The translations under genes were made by a program, and so were the position numbers. A DNA stretch of 64,000 nucleotides from Oscillospiraceae bacterium (GTDB taxonomy: Bacteria; Bacillota; Clostridia; Oscillospirales; Oscillospiraceae). The notes under the pieces were generated by a model. That model saw nothing but the letters and a program-made list of their open reading frames with translations, was not told the origin of the DNA and made no database searches. Shown here one piece after another: positions 33,686-43,500 of the stretch. Each line of letters opens with the position of its first letter. The stretch's first letter is position 1. The DNA lies in contig JAFSBW010000026.1 of the NCBI GenBank assembly GCA_017437095.1, positions 42,624 through 106,623 on the forward strand, read 5' to 3'.

Positions 33686-35170
33686 TTACAGAACGACACC
33701 GTCCTTGAAGATAGAGATCTCGCGGTAGCCCTTCTTTTCGGCCCAGGTCTGCTTGCCGGAAGCGGTAGCCAGCACCAGCTCCATCAGGTCCTGAGCGGCT
33801 TCGTCCAGAGTGCGGGTGCCATCAGCCACAACGCCGGCGTTGAAATCGATCCAGGTGCGCTTGTTGGTAGCCAGGGGGGTGTTGGTAGCCAGCTTCATGG
33901 TAGGAGCGGGAGCGCCGAAGGGAGTGCCCCGGCCGGTGGTAAACAGAACCATGTGAGCGCCGGCGGCGGTAAGAGCGGTGGCGGATACCAGGTCGTTGCC
34001 CGGGCCGTAGAGCATATTCAGGCCCTTGGTGGTAACGGCATCGCCGTAGCCGATCACGTCCATGATAGGAGCGGAGCCGCCCTTTTGCACGCAGCCGCAG
34101 GACTTATCCTCCAGGGTGGTAATGCCGCCCTGCTTGTTGCCGGGGCTGGGGTTGTCGTAAACCACCTCGTTGTGGGAGATGAAGTAAGCCTTGAAGCCGT
34201 TGATCATGTTTACGGCCTTGGCGAAGATCTCATCGTTTACGCAGCGGTCCATGAGGAAGCCTTCTGCGCCGAACATTTCGGGAACTTCGGTAAGCACAGT
34301 AGAGCCGCCCTGGGCTACCAGCATATCGGAGAAGCGGCCAACGGTGGGGTTGGCGGTAATGCCGGACAGGCCGTCAGAGCCGCCGCACTTCATGCCGATC
34401 ACCAGCTCGGAAGCGGAGATCTCCTCACGCTCAAACTGGGCGGCGAACTTGGCGCACTCTTCCAGAAGGGCGCGGCCGGCTTCCATCTCGTCGGAAACGT
34501 GCTGGCAGGTAAGGAACTTTACCCGGTCGGCATCGAAATCCCCCAGCTCAGCCAGGAACTGCTCGTGGGTCAGGTTTTCGCAGCCCAGGCTCAGCACCAG
34601 CACAGCGCCGGCGTTGGGGTGGCGGGTCAGGGCAGCCAGGAGCTTACGGGTCTGGGCATGGTCATGACCGGTCTGGGAGCAGCCGAAGGGATGGGTAAAG
34701 GTGTACAGGCCCTCGATAGAGCCGGTAACCAGATCCTGGTTTTCCTTGACCATGGCCTTGGCAACATCGTTAACGCAGCCAACGGTGGGGATGATCCAGA
34801 TCTCGTTGCGGATGCCCACCTTGCCGTCCTTGCGGCGGAAGCCGCGGAAAGTGCCGGGGGTCTGGGGCTCAGGGAAGGTAATGTTGGGGTTGTAGGTGTA
34901 CTCCATCTCGCCTTCCAGGTTGGTCTTCATGTTGTGGGTATGTACCCAGTCGCCAACGGCGATGTCGGCGGTGGCGTGGCCGATGGAGAAGCCGTACTTG
35001 ATCACATGCTCATTCTCAGCCAGGGGCTTGATAGCCATTTTGTGGCCCTGGGGAATGTCGGTATTGGCGGTAACGCTAACGCCGTCGGCAGCGTAAACAG
35101 TACCCTTGGCAATGGCGTGCAGAGCAACTACTACATTGTCATTGGGATGAATGTGGATAAAATCAGGCAT
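33686..35170 (-). CDS. uxaA: Altronate dehydratase, full length
   Basis: A 494-residue enzyme that dehydrates D-altronate to 2-keto-3-deoxygluconate. The N-terminal SAF domain contains GHKMAIKPLAENEHVIKYG, and the long C-terminal catalytic domain contains GCSQTGHDHAQTRKLL and GMKCGGSDGLSGITANP, as in E. coli UxaA. The start follows AGGAGGG. The product enters the KDG pathway shared with KduI; no KDG kinase or aldolase lies in this window. Confidence 0.95.
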   Translation of the reverse strand: MPDFIHIHPNDNVVVALHAIAKGTVYAADGVSVTANTDIPQGHKMAIKPLAENEHVIKYGFSIGHATADIAVGDWVHTHNMKTNLEGEMEYTYNPNITFPEPQTPGTFRGFRRKDGKVGIRNEIWIIPTVGCVNDVAKAMVKENQDLVTGSIEGLYTFTHPFGCSQTGHDHAQTRKLLAALTRHPNAGAVLVLSLGCENLTHEQFLAELGDFDADRVKFLTCQHVSDEMEAGRALLEECAKFAAQFEREEISASELVIGMKCGGSDGLSGITANPTVGRFSDMLVAQGGSTVLTEVPEMFGAEGFLMDRCVNDEIFAKAVNMINGFKAYFISHNEVVYDNPSPGNKQGGITTLEDKSCGCVQKGGSAPIMDVIGYGDAVTTKGLNMLYGPGNDLVSATALTAAGAHMVLFTTGRGTPFGAPAPTMKLATNTPLATNKRTWIDFNAGVVADGTRTLDEAAQDLMELVLATASGKQTWAEKKGYREISIFKDGVVL

Positions 35171-35198
35171 GAAAAAGCCCTCCTAAATAAAAATAGAG

Positions 35199-35245
35199 CC
35201 GATGTCTACATCGGAAAGGGGCCGATGTAGGCATCGGCCCCTACA
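35199..35245. repeat. Two intergenic palindromes between uxaB and uxaA
   Basis: CCGATGT(CT)ACATCGG at 35199-35214 is followed by GGGGCCGATG(TAGG)CATCGGCCCC at 35218-35241, then CTACA. They share their arm sequence and the CCCCTACA edge with the repeats at 48344 and 53777. Located inside an operon, they may set the ratio of uxaB to uxaA mRNA. Confidence 0.65.
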
Positions 35246-35293
35246 GCGCATGATAAGATTCAGTTTCGTTATAGCGTAAGGTTGCCTAAAAAT

Positions 35294-36793
35294 TTACAGG
35301 CAGGAAGCGTAAGCTGCCATAGCACCCTCGGTGCGGATCTTGGTCAGGTTGGCAACGGTAGCAGCCTCGAAGCCGGGAACCAGAGTCAGATCCTGGCCCC
35401 ACATCTGCTCGTTGGTCATAACGGCGTGTACCAGCTCTTCTACAGAGTCGTTACGGTGGTTGTAGTAGAACTCCAGAGCCCAGCGGTCGTCAGAGCAGGT
35501 GTAGGTGTTGCCGGCGCTGCGGCGGCATACCAGGCCGGCATCGGTCAGCTCCTGGATGTCATTGCTGAAGAAGGCAATGTAAGCGGCAAAGCTCATGGTA
35601 AGGCAGGTGGGCAGCTTGCCGGTCTTTTCTACATACTCCAGGAAGCTGGGCATGTTTCTGGCTCTCCACTTGGAGGTGGAGTTCAGGGAGATGCTCATCA
35701 GCTCGTGGTTAACGAAGGGGTTGTTGAAGCGGTCCTGCACGGCGGCGGCAAAGTTCTTGCAGTCTTCCTGGTCCAGGGGCAGGATGGGAACGATCTCGTC
35801 CAGCAGCATCTTGTTCATGTAGCCGCGAACGGTATCGTCGTTCATGCAGTCGCGCACGATGTCGAAGCCGCCCAGGTATGCGCCCAGAACGAAGCCGGTA
35901 TGAGCGCCGTTGAGGATGCGCACCTTGCGCTTCTTGTAGGGGGTCATGTCGGGGGTAACGAATACGTTGCTCTCGATGCCGGCCTTGCGGAAGGGCAGCA
36001 CATCATTGAGCTTCTCATCGCCTTCGATGACCCAAACGCCGAACACTTCGCCAACATCCAGCAGGGGGTCGGCGTAGCCGTGCTTAGCTTCCAGCTCGGC
36101 AACTTCCTTGGGGTCGCGGATGCGGCCGGGAACGATGCGGTCTACCAGGGAGCCGCAGAAGGTGCATTTTTCGTTGACATAAGCGCTGAACTCAGCACCC
36201 AGGCCCCACTGCTCGATATACTGGTTGACGCACTTTTGCAGCTCCTTGCCGTTGTTGTCGATCAGCTCGCAAGCCAGCATGATCACGCCGGGCTTGCCGG
36301 CCTGGAAGCGCTTGTACAGCACCTGGGTGAGCTTGCCGGGGAAGGAGGAGCAGGGAACATCGGAAAGCTCACAGGCAGGATCGTATACGATGCCGGCCTC
36401 GGTGGTGTTGGAGACAATGTACTCCAGGTCGTCAGAAACGGCAACCTCCATCATAGCCGCAAAGCCCTCAGCTTCGTAGGGATTCAGGCAGCGGGAAACA
36501 GAGGAGATGACCCGCTTGTCGTCTACCTTCTGGCCGTTCTGGCTGCCGCGCAGGTACAGGGTGTACAGGCCCTCCTGCTCGTTGATCATATTGGCCAGGC
36601 CGGGAGCGATGGGCTGCACCAGAACGCACTTGCCGTTCCAGCCGGCCTTCTCGTTGGCCAGGTCAAACCAGTAGTTTACGAATGCGCGCAGGAAATTGCC
36701 TTCGCCGAACTGCATAACCTTTTCGGGGGCGCTTTCCAGGATGTAGCCGGTATAGCCGGACTTTTTCAGGACTTCATAATTGAGCTTTTCCAT
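35294..36793 (-). CDS. uxaB: Tagaturonate reductase
   Basis: A 499-residue long-chain mannitol-dehydrogenase-family enzyme that reduces D-tagaturonate to D-altronate with NADH. Motifs include QFGEGNFLRAFVNYW, SNTTEAGI, CTFCGSLVDRIVPGR and RKVRILNGAHTG with the catalytic lysine region NKM/NP-F further on. The start follows TGGAGG. It is the first gene of the operon; on its -10 side TATAAT occurs at 36847-36842 without a good -35, consistent with activation by the divergent AraC protein. Confidence 0.93.
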   Translation of the reverse strand: MEKLNYEVLKKSGYTGYILESAPEKVMQFGEGNFLRAFVNYWFDLANEKAGWNGKCVLVQPIAPGLANMINEQEGLYTLYLRGSQNGQKVDDKRVISSVSRCLNPYEAEGFAAMMEVAVSDDLEYIVSNTTEAGIVYDPACELSDVPCSSFPGKLTQVLYKRFQAGKPGVIMLACELIDNNGKELQKCVNQYIEQWGLGAEFSAYVNEKCTFCGSLVDRIVPGRIRDPKEVAELEAKHGYADPLLDVGEVFGVWVIEGDEKLNDVLPFRKAGIESNVFVTPDMTPYKKRKVRILNGAHTGFVLGAYLGGFDIVRDCMNDDTVRGYMNKMLLDEIVPILPLDQEDCKNFAAAVQDRFNNPFVNHELMSISLNSTSKWRARNMPSFLEYVEKTGKLPTCLTMSFAAYIAFFSNDIQELTDAGLVCRRSAGNTYTCSDDRWALEFYYNHRNDSVEELVHAVMTNEQMWGQDLTLVPGFEAATVANLTKIRTEGAMAAYASCL

Positions 36794-36916
36794 GTTGAGT
36801 GAACCTCCATTTGAATTTTTGTCCGTAATTTCAACAATATCATTATAAGCGCAAAGTTTTTGATGGGAAATAGTAGAATTTGCGATAATACATTGTGATA
36901 ATTGCGGTTTTTCCCG

Positions 36917-36945
36917 TTGACTTGTGGCGAAGAATGGGGTATGAT
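36917..36945 (+). promoter_or_regulatory. Promoter of the araC-type gene; shared uxa control region
   Basis: TTGACT (36917-36922), a 17-base spacer and TATGAT (36940-36945) precede the regulator. The 179-base gap to uxaB also contains the uxaB -10 (36847-36842), so an AraC-family site between them could control both. Confidence 0.65.
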
Positions 36946-36972
36946 GGGAATAGGAATCAGGAGGTGGTTTTT

Positions 36973-37836
36973 ATGGCCCTGCAGCCCCAAATGTTCGACC
37001 CCCGGCAGGAGATGCGCAAGCTGGATTTTGAGCTGCAATACAAGCGGGATTCCTACTTAAAGGATGTAGAGCTGCACCACCACGACTTTTTTGAGCTGTA
37101 TTTTCTGCTCAGCGGCGATGTTACCTACATCATCGAAAGCAAGATCTACCATGTTATGCCCGGGGATATCCTGCTGATCTCTCCCAAGGAGCTGCACCAG
37201 CTGGTGATCCGCCCGGAAATGAGCAGCTATGAGCGCTATGTTCTGTGGGTAGACCCTCAGGCGCTGGCGCGGTTGGGGGGCGGCGAGGATCTTTCCCGCT
37301 GCTTTGACCCGGCTACGGAGGGTAACCTCTTGCGCTTGCAAAGCGAGGAGCGCAGCTGCATTCAAGCCCTTATGGAGGGGCTGCACCGGGAAAGCCAGCA
37401 GGGGGGCTTTGGCAGCCAGGCCCTGCAGGAGAGCCTGCTGGTGCAGCTGCTGGTGCAGGTAAACCGTCTGGCCCTGCGCCAGGATACCCAGCCCCGGGAT
37501 ATGCCCCACAGCAATGCGGCGGTATCCAAGGTGATAGATTATGTAAACCTGCATTACGGCGAGCAGCTGTCCCTGGATATGCTGGCGGAGCGGTTTTTCG
37601 TAAGCAAATACCACCTGAGCCATGAGTTTAACCGCCAGGTCGGCACCAGCATCTACCGCTATATCCAAAAAAAGCGCCTGCTCATCGCCCGGCAGCTGAT
37701 GGCTCAGGGCAAGCGGCCCAACGAAGTATACAGCGCCTGCGGCTTCGGCGATTACGCCGGCTTCTACCGGGCGTTTAAAGCAGAATACGGCACCGGACCC
37801 CGGGAATACGCCCTGTCGGTGCGGCAAACCAACTAA
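36973..37836 (+). CDS. AraC-family regulator of hexuronate genes
   Basis: A 287-residue regulator. The N-terminal half is a cupin-like sensor (ELHHHDFFELYFLLSG, VMPGDILLISPKELHQ). The C-terminal 100 residues hold the two AraC helix-turn-helices, with MLAERFFVSKYHLSHEF and the family end YSACGFGDYAGFYRAFKAEY. ATG 36973 follows a perfect AGGAGGTGG. It is divergent from uxaB and 17 bases before the GH4 gene, so it probably senses a uronate and activates both. Confidence 0.88.
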   Translation: MALQPQMFDPRQEMRKLDFELQYKRDSYLKDVELHHHDFFELYFLLSGDVTYIIESKIYHVMPGDILLISPKELHQLVIRPEMSSYERYVLWVDPQALARLGGGEDLSRCFDPATEGNLLRLQSEERSCIQALMEGLHRESQQGGFGSQALQESLLVQLLVQVNRLALRQDTQPRDMPHSNAAVSKVIDYVNLHYGEQLSLDMLAERFFVSKYHLSHEFNRQVGTSIYRYIQKKRLLIARQLMAQGKRPNEVYSACGFGDYAGFYRAFKAEYGTGPREYALSVRQTN

Positions 37837-37853
37837 AAAAGGGAGAGAGCATT

Positions 37854-39236
37854 ATGAAAACTGTAAAGATCGCGTACCTGGGCGGTGGCTCCAAGCTGTG
37901 GGCCAGAAGATTTATGCAGGACCTTGCCCTGGCCGAGGGCATCGGCGGCGAAGTGTGCCTGTATGACATTGACAAGCCCGCCGCTGTGCGCAACCAGCAG
38001 ATCGCTACCCGGCTGCATCAGCACCCCAAGGCCGTTGCCCCCTTCCGCTATACGGTGGCGGATACTCTGGAGGAATGCCTGACCGGGGCAGACTTTGTGC
38101 TGATCTCCATTCTGCCCGGCACTTTTAAGGAAATGCGCTCCGATGTCCATGAGCCGGAAAAATACGGCATCTACCAGGCCGTAGGCGATACCGTAGGCCC
38201 CGGCGGCGTGCTGCGGGCTATGCGCACGGTGCCCATCTATGAGGGCTTTGCCAAGGCCATTGAGAAGCATTGCCCCGATGCCTGGGTGCTGAATCTGACC
38301 AACCCCATGAGCGCCTGCGTAAAGGCGCTGTACGACAATTTCCCCGGCATCAAAGCCTTTGGCTGCTGCCATGAGGTATTCCACGCCCAGATGTTCCTTT
38401 GCTGCGCTTTGAAGGAGCTCAAGGGCATTGAAGCCGACCGCCGGGATATTTACACCGACGCTTCCGGCGTAAACCATTTTACCTGGATCACCGAGGCCCG
38501 CTACCAGAATATCGATCTGCTGGGTCTGCTGCCGGAGTTTATGGAAAAATTCTTCGATCAGGGCTACTTTGAGCGCGGCCCCCACGATGCCTGGAAGACT
38601 GACCCCTTCTCCTACGCCAACAAGGTTAAGATGGACCTTTACCGCCGCTTTGGCGCTCTGGGCGCCGCCGGCGACCGCCACCTGGTAGAATTCTTGGACA
38701 GAAACTGGTACTTAGCCGGCCCGGAAATGGCCGAAAAATGGCACTATGGCCTGACCCCCGTAGACCTGCGTGAACGCAACCAGGCTCAGCAGATCCAGGA
38801 TTCCATCGCCATGGCTGCCGGCGAGATGGAATTCGTGCCGGAAAGCTCCGGCGAAGAGCTGGTGCATCTGCTGCGGGCGCTGCTGGGTCTGGAAGTGATC
38901 GTTTCCAATGTAAATATGCCCAACCACGGCCAGATGCCCGGTATGCCCGAAGGCTCTATCGTAGAAACCAACTGCGTATTTACCAACGGCTTTGTAAAAC
39001 CCGTGGTAGCAAAGCCCCTGCCGGAGAGCGTGCTGGCGCTGGTGCAGCGCAACTGCGCCAATATCGACCTGACCTGCGAAGGCATCCGGGAGCGGAATAT
39101 GGACAAGCTTTTCCAGGCCTTTATGAATCAGCCCCTTTGCGCCGGGCTTACCCTGGAAGACGGCGAAAAGCTCTTTAAAGCCATGTGCGACAACACCAAA
39201 GAATACCTCGCCCCCTACTACCCCAGCCTGGCATAA
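37854..39236 (+). CDS. GH4-family glycosidase, alpha-galacturonidase-like
   Basis: A 460-residue NAD- and metal-dependent glycosidase. The Rossmann start is IAYLGGGSKLWARR, and the metal cysteine and histidine are in NPMSACVKALY, GCCHEV and GVNHFTWI. The closest match by layout is the LplD/alpha-galacturonidase group that releases galacturonate from the non-reducing end of pectic oligomers. Other GH4 activities cannot be excluded. It is co-transcribed with the AraC regulator. Confidence 0.85.
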   Translation: MKTVKIAYLGGGSKLWARRFMQDLALAEGIGGEVCLYDIDKPAAVRNQQIATRLHQHPKAVAPFRYTVADTLEECLTGADFVLISILPGTFKEMRSDVHEPEKYGIYQAVGDTVGPGGVLRAMRTVPIYEGFAKAIEKHCPDAWVLNLTNPMSACVKALYDNFPGIKAFGCCHEVFHAQMFLCCALKELKGIEADRRDIYTDASGVNHFTWITEARYQNIDLLGLLPEFMEKFFDQGYFERGPHDAWKTDPFSYANKVKMDLYRRFGALGAAGDRHLVEFLDRNWYLAGPEMAEKWHYGLTPVDLRERNQAQQIQDSIAMAAGEMEFVPESSGEELVHLLRALLGLEVIVSNVNMPNHGQMPGMPEGSIVETNCVFTNGFVKPVVAKPLPESVLALVQRNCANIDLTCEGIRERNMDKLFQAFMNQPLCAGLTLEDGEKLFKAMCDNTKEYLAPYYPSLA

Positions 39237-39274
39237 GCGATACCTTGCTTCCTATTTGAGTATTTCATTCTAAA

Positions 39275-39325
39275 AAAGACCGTAGTGGTTATTTGGCGGA
39301 TCGCCATGCCACTACGGTCTTTTTG
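39275..39325. terminator. Bidirectional terminator after the GH4 gene
   Basis: AAAGACCGTAGTGG (39275-39288) pairs with CCACTACGGTCTTT (39309-39322), and a small inner stem TGGCG/CGCCA tops it. T-runs lie on both strands. It marks the border to the AT-rich XRE/SLOG segment. Confidence 0.88.
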
Positions 39326-39338
39326 TTACCGAGGTATA

Positions 39339-39677
39339 TCAGTTAGCTTTGTATTTGTCCATTTCAAGAAGGATCTTGTAGAGCTGCGCCTGCTCCTCTT
39401 TTGATTTGGCGGAGAGGAACTCATAGCAGGCAAGCGGAATATCTGTTGCGTCATCCTCTTGACGGCCAAGCTTTTCAAACAGTTTTGAAAGGGAAATACC
39501 AAGGGCAGCGGTGATCTTTTCGATGCTCTCAAGTGTTGCATTCTTTTCACCACGCTCAAGCTGACCAATGTAGGTGGGATGGCAGCCGGAAAGCTCAGCC
39601 AACTTTTCCTGGCTCAGCCCCTTTTGCGTTCTGTAGTTTCTAATGCGCTGCCCAACAACCTTTGTGATATTGCTCAT
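39339..39677 (-). CDS. XRE-family regulator
   Basis: A 112-residue protein with an N-terminal Cro/C1 helix-turn-helix (GLSQEKLAELSGCHPTYIGQ, then LERGEKNATLESIEKI) and a C-terminal helical tail (FLSAKSKEEQAQLYKILLEM). This two-part form is common for regulators on mobile or accessory islands. It is divergent from the leader RNA and SLOG-type gene, and both are AT-richer than the surroundings. It may control the promoter at 39741. Confidence 0.87.
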   Translation of the reverse strand: MSNITKVVGQRIRNYRTQKGLSQEKLAELSGCHPTYIGQLERGEKNATLESIEKITAALGISLSKLFEKLGRQEDDATDIPLACYEFLSAKSKEEQAQLYKILLEMDKYKAN

Positions 39678-39740
39678 AGTTTTAGCCCATCCTTTTTTAT
39701 AAATAGTCTATAAATATTGAAATAATTACGCCACAGACTA

Positions 39741-39769
39741 TTGATATTGTTTCTGAAATGAGCTATACT
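39741..39769 (+). promoter_or_regulatory. Promoter of the leader RNA before the SLOG-type gene
   Basis: TTGATA (39741-39746), a 17-base spacer and TATACT (39764-39769) give a predicted transcript start near 39776, about 150 bases before the next gene. Confidence 0.75.
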
Positions 39770-39775
39770 ATAAAT

Positions 39776-39911
39776 ACACACCTGGACAAAAACCGTGCTT
39801 ATAGTAGTTGCATAAGTAAATACGGTTCTAAATGACCGCTATACACACGCATGACGAGATAGCTGAGTCATTGGAATAGCCCACCGGACAAAACGGTTCG
39901 GTGGGCTTTTT
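39776..39911 (+). ncRNA. Candidate structured leader RNA with terminator (attenuator or sRNA)
   Basis: The predicted transcript first folds AACCGT (39791-39796) onto ACGGTT (39822-39827) with an inner CTTAT/ATAAG stem. It ends in a strong terminator, AGCCCACCG (39878-39886) with CGGTGGGCT (39899-39907) plus five T, just before the ribosome site of the next gene. ACGGTT occurs again in the terminator (39893-39898), so AACCGT could pair with either copy, as in a switch. A 15-codon frame (39832-39879) ends at the hairpin but has no clear ribosome site. No known RNA family is recognised. Confidence 0.5.
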
Positions 39912-39926
39912 AGCAAGGAGCGAGAT

Positions 39927-40403
39927 ATGAAGATTTATTCTGTTGCGTTTTTTGGTCACCGATATGTGGAGAACACCATAAAGGTAGAGAGCCTTTTGGA
40001 AGAGCAGGTGCGAAAACTTATTGACGAAAATGAGTATGTGGAATTTTTGGTCGGACGCAACGGGGACTTTGACCGATGCGTATCTTCTTCTGTGCTTCGC
40101 GTACGAAAAAAATATAGGGACGACAACAATGCCTTAGTGGTGGTATTCCCGTATCCAACGGCTGAGTATCTTAATAACAAAAATTACTTTCACGACTATT
40201 ATAGCGATGTGGAGATCTCACATGCCGCATCGGTAGCACACCCAAAATCCGCGATCCAGATTCGCAACCGTGAAATGGTGGACCGTGCTGACCTTATTAT
40301 CTGCTACATTGAGCGCAAAAAAAGCGGTGCATGGCAGGCGGTACAGTATGCAATGAAGCAAAGAAAAACGGTGATCAACCTTGCGGACAAAATAGATGCA
40401 TAG
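39927..40403 (+). CDS. SLOG-fold protein (DUF1273/YpsA-like)
   Basis: A 158-residue Rossmann-like protein. VAFFGHRYVEN at the start, FLVGRNGDFDRCV, and RNREMVDRADLIICYIE followed by SGAWQAVQYA match the SLOG/YpsA layout of nucleotide-derivative-binding proteins. Its biochemical role is unknown. Codon use and base composition differ from the neighbouring pectin genes. The start follows AAGGAG directly after a terminator hairpin, so its expression likely depends on read-through. Confidence 0.72.
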   Translation: MKIYSVAFFGHRYVENTIKVESLLEEQVRKLIDENEYVEFLVGRNGDFDRCVSSSVLRVRKKYRDDNNALVVVFPYPTAEYLNNKNYFHDYYSDVEISHAASVAHPKSAIQIRNREMVDRADLIICYIERKKSGAWQAVQYAMKQRKTVINLADKIDA

Positions 40404-40472
40404 CAGACGATGAAAGCGATAGAATGTGTTTTTTTCAATGCCCCATGTTGTTTACAGTTTCCCAATAAGAAG

Positions 40473-40511
40473 AAGGCAGACACACGGAGCGCTCTGTGTG
40501 TCTGCCTTTGT
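40473..40511. terminator. Bidirectional terminator after the SLOG-type gene
   Basis: AAGGCAGACACAC (40473-40485) pairs with GTGTGTCTGCCTT (40496-40508). It separates the accessory segment from the convergent CotH gene. Confidence 0.85.
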
Positions 40512-40547
40512 ATATTCGCGATGTGTCATGCCCTCAGGATAAGCCGG

Positions 40548-43500
40548 TCAATCCTCCAAAACGAAGCCGTATTCGCTCATCTGCTGATCGGTCAGGCCGA
40601 AATAGCGCTGCAGGGAGCTGAGGAAGCTGGGGGTGCGTCTGCGGGCGAAGCTGCGCATCTGCTCCACATAGGCCAGCCACTCCTGGTAGGAGTTGTTCCA
40701 GCGCTTGCAGTCCTTTTGCATAGTATCCGCTACCTGCTCTTGCAGGGCATCGATATGGGCAATGAGCTTATCAGCGACCCAAACCTGGTTGCACTGCCAG
40801 GCGGTGCGGCGCAGGAAATAATCTCTGTATTCCTCGTTTTGCAGCAGCCGCAGAAGCAGCACCTTGCTGTTAACATCGATATTGCGCAGCTGGCTGGCAT
40901 CCAGGTGCTTGGCCGCGGAATCGTGGGACCAATTGCGCATGGCCAGGTCCGTATCGTACAGCACCCATGTCCAGGGATGCTCCGGCGTGGAGAAGAATTT
41001 GTTGTTTGCCGTGTCGGTATTGGCCAGCCACATCTGGGCGATCATGTAGTCGGTATAGTTCTGCAGGTCTACCTGAGAAGCGATATAATCAAAATGCACC
41101 TGCTGGGAAAGGTCATTTTTGCGGGCATAGTCCAGCAGCGCCCGGTAAGCGGGGCTGTTGGGGCCGTCCCAATAGGTAAGGTCTACATCTTCCTTGGCGA
41201 CCTGGAAATTACCGGCCACATAGTTTTCGTTGATCTTTTCCCGCACGAAATGGATGCCGTAATATTTTCCGTTGAGGTATACCACCACCGGGCGGTATTT
41301 CTGCACCGGGATACCCAGCTCCCGGTTTGCGTAAGAGGTGATCACCTCATCCCGGATGCGGGTCATAAAGGTATCCTGGCCGCCGGCACGCAGCACGATG
41401 GATTCGTAGCTGCTTAGCCCATCTTCGCCGAAAATAGGATAGTCCAGCGCCGATGCGCCGTACTCTGCCCGGAACATGCAGGCCAGGGATTTTTTGCTGT
41501 TGGCCCGGCTGTAGCCGCCGAAGATCTTCAGGCCGCAGGGTACGCCGGTAAAGCCTTCTTCCCGGCTGTCAAAAAGGGAAATGGTGGCGGGGTATTCCCA
41601 GTATTTCCAGTAGTTGGCGCCGTAGTGGGGGTATTCCTCCGTCCAGCCCGGGCCGGATACATACATGCCGTGATCCTCCGACCAAAGGTTTGCCGGCGCG
41701 GTAACTACGCTGATAACGCCGAGGGAATCGTTTTCGTTCAGCAGGTAGGTAAGATCTGTTACCTGGGATGCCTGCTTGCCCTCTTCGTAGCATACTACCC
41801 GCAAAACAGTGGTCTTGGTAATGCGGATGGGGCCGGTATATTTTTGGGCGCTGCGGCCGGGGACGGTGCAGTTGGTAGTATAATAGATGGTTCCGGGGGC
41901 GGATAGGGTAACATCCAGATATTCCACCCCATTGTAGATGCCCGGCTGGGTAAGGGCAGTGACCGGGGCGGATACGGCTGCGGTTTGGCTGTTGGCCTTG
42001 CCCGGGGTAGGGCTGGCTAAAAGGCTGAAGCCGCTGCTGCCGGGGGCGCGGCCGTAGGCGGTGTTTGCCTGCAGCTGGGGCAAAAGCACATAATCTTCTA
42101 CAATGCCCTGCCTGCTCAGGTACAGCCCTTCGCCGGAAGCGGAGAGGGAGAAGGGGAGCCGGTAGTAGCCGGAGGGCAGATCGGCGGCATCCTCGCTGAG
42201 CAGAATGCAGATGCGCTGCCCCGGGGCAAGGGTCAGCTGGGGCAGGGGGTATTTTTGCAGCTTTGCCCGGCTGTCGGCAAGGGTATAGCCGGAAAGCTCC
42301 AGGGCTTTGCCGGAGCAGTTGTAAAGCTCCACCCAGTCGCAAGCGGTGCCGGAAGCGCCCTGCAAATGCAGAGTGTTGGAGGGCATGACCTCGCTGATCA
42401 TCAGCGCCTGGGGCTGCCGGCTTGCTTCAAAAGCATCGCCGTTTTCCGGCAGGTTTTCATAGCCCAGGGTAATGGCGCCAAAGGTGTAGGAGCTGTCGTC
42501 GGCGGAAAGGCGCAGGCTCATGCTCTGCCCAAAGCCGCCTTCGCCGCAGATAACCTGGGGCGCGTAACGAAAATCAGGGGCGGTAAGGCGCAGGGTTTCC
42601 CCCTCGGAAAGGGAAAAGCCGGTTACTTCCTTGCTGCAGGGGATCACCATGCATTCCCCAGGGGCAAGCGACCCTTCCGGCAGGGAATAGCGGTAGGGGC
42701 GCGCATCGTCGGTAAGATACCAGCCGGCAGTGCTTACCGGGGAATCGGAGCGGTTATAGATCTCCACAGCATCCTGGAAAAGCCCTTTGTAAGGCACGCC
42801 GGCGCTGCTGAGCAGCACCTCGCTGATCACCAGGGGCGAATCGCTGTAAAGACGGGCGGCAGCAAAAGCATCCGCGCCGGCAGCATCGTTGACAAAGCCC
42901 AGGCTGACAGCGCCGGGGCTGTAGCTGCCGTCTTCCCGCAGCGCCAGGGAAACATCGTCCCCCAGGTACTGCACGGTAACACAGTGGTAATTGCCCAGGT
43001 TATCCGTAAGGCAAAGGGTTTCCCCCTGAGTAAGGGCAAAATTGGCGTGGATCTCCCCGCCTGCGCCCAGGTAGTTTTCCCCGTCGCAGTAAACGGTAAG
43101 GTAACCGCCGGGGTCGAGGGTAAGCTCCGGCAGGCGGAAGCGGTAGCGCTGGGAAACAGAATCGGAAAGATACCACCCGGATAGGCGAACAGGGCCGGAA
43201 GAAGCATTGCAAAGCTCTATAACATCCCGGTAGCGGCCGTTTTCATCCGGCAGGGAAGACTGATTGGCGATCAGCACCTCGCTGATGCGCACCGGCATAT
43301 TCTCGCTGTAATTTCCCTCGCGGAAGGCGGCGATGCCTGCCCCGTCGTTGGGAAAACCGGGGCTGGCCTCAAAGCTGGTAACATAGCCATCCTTTTGCCG
43401 CAGCAGCACCTGATCCTGGGACAAAGCCGGGATGCTTACCTGGGCAACCGCAGCCCCGCTGCTATCCAGCAGCCGCAGCTCGCCGCCCCCGGCGCCCAGG

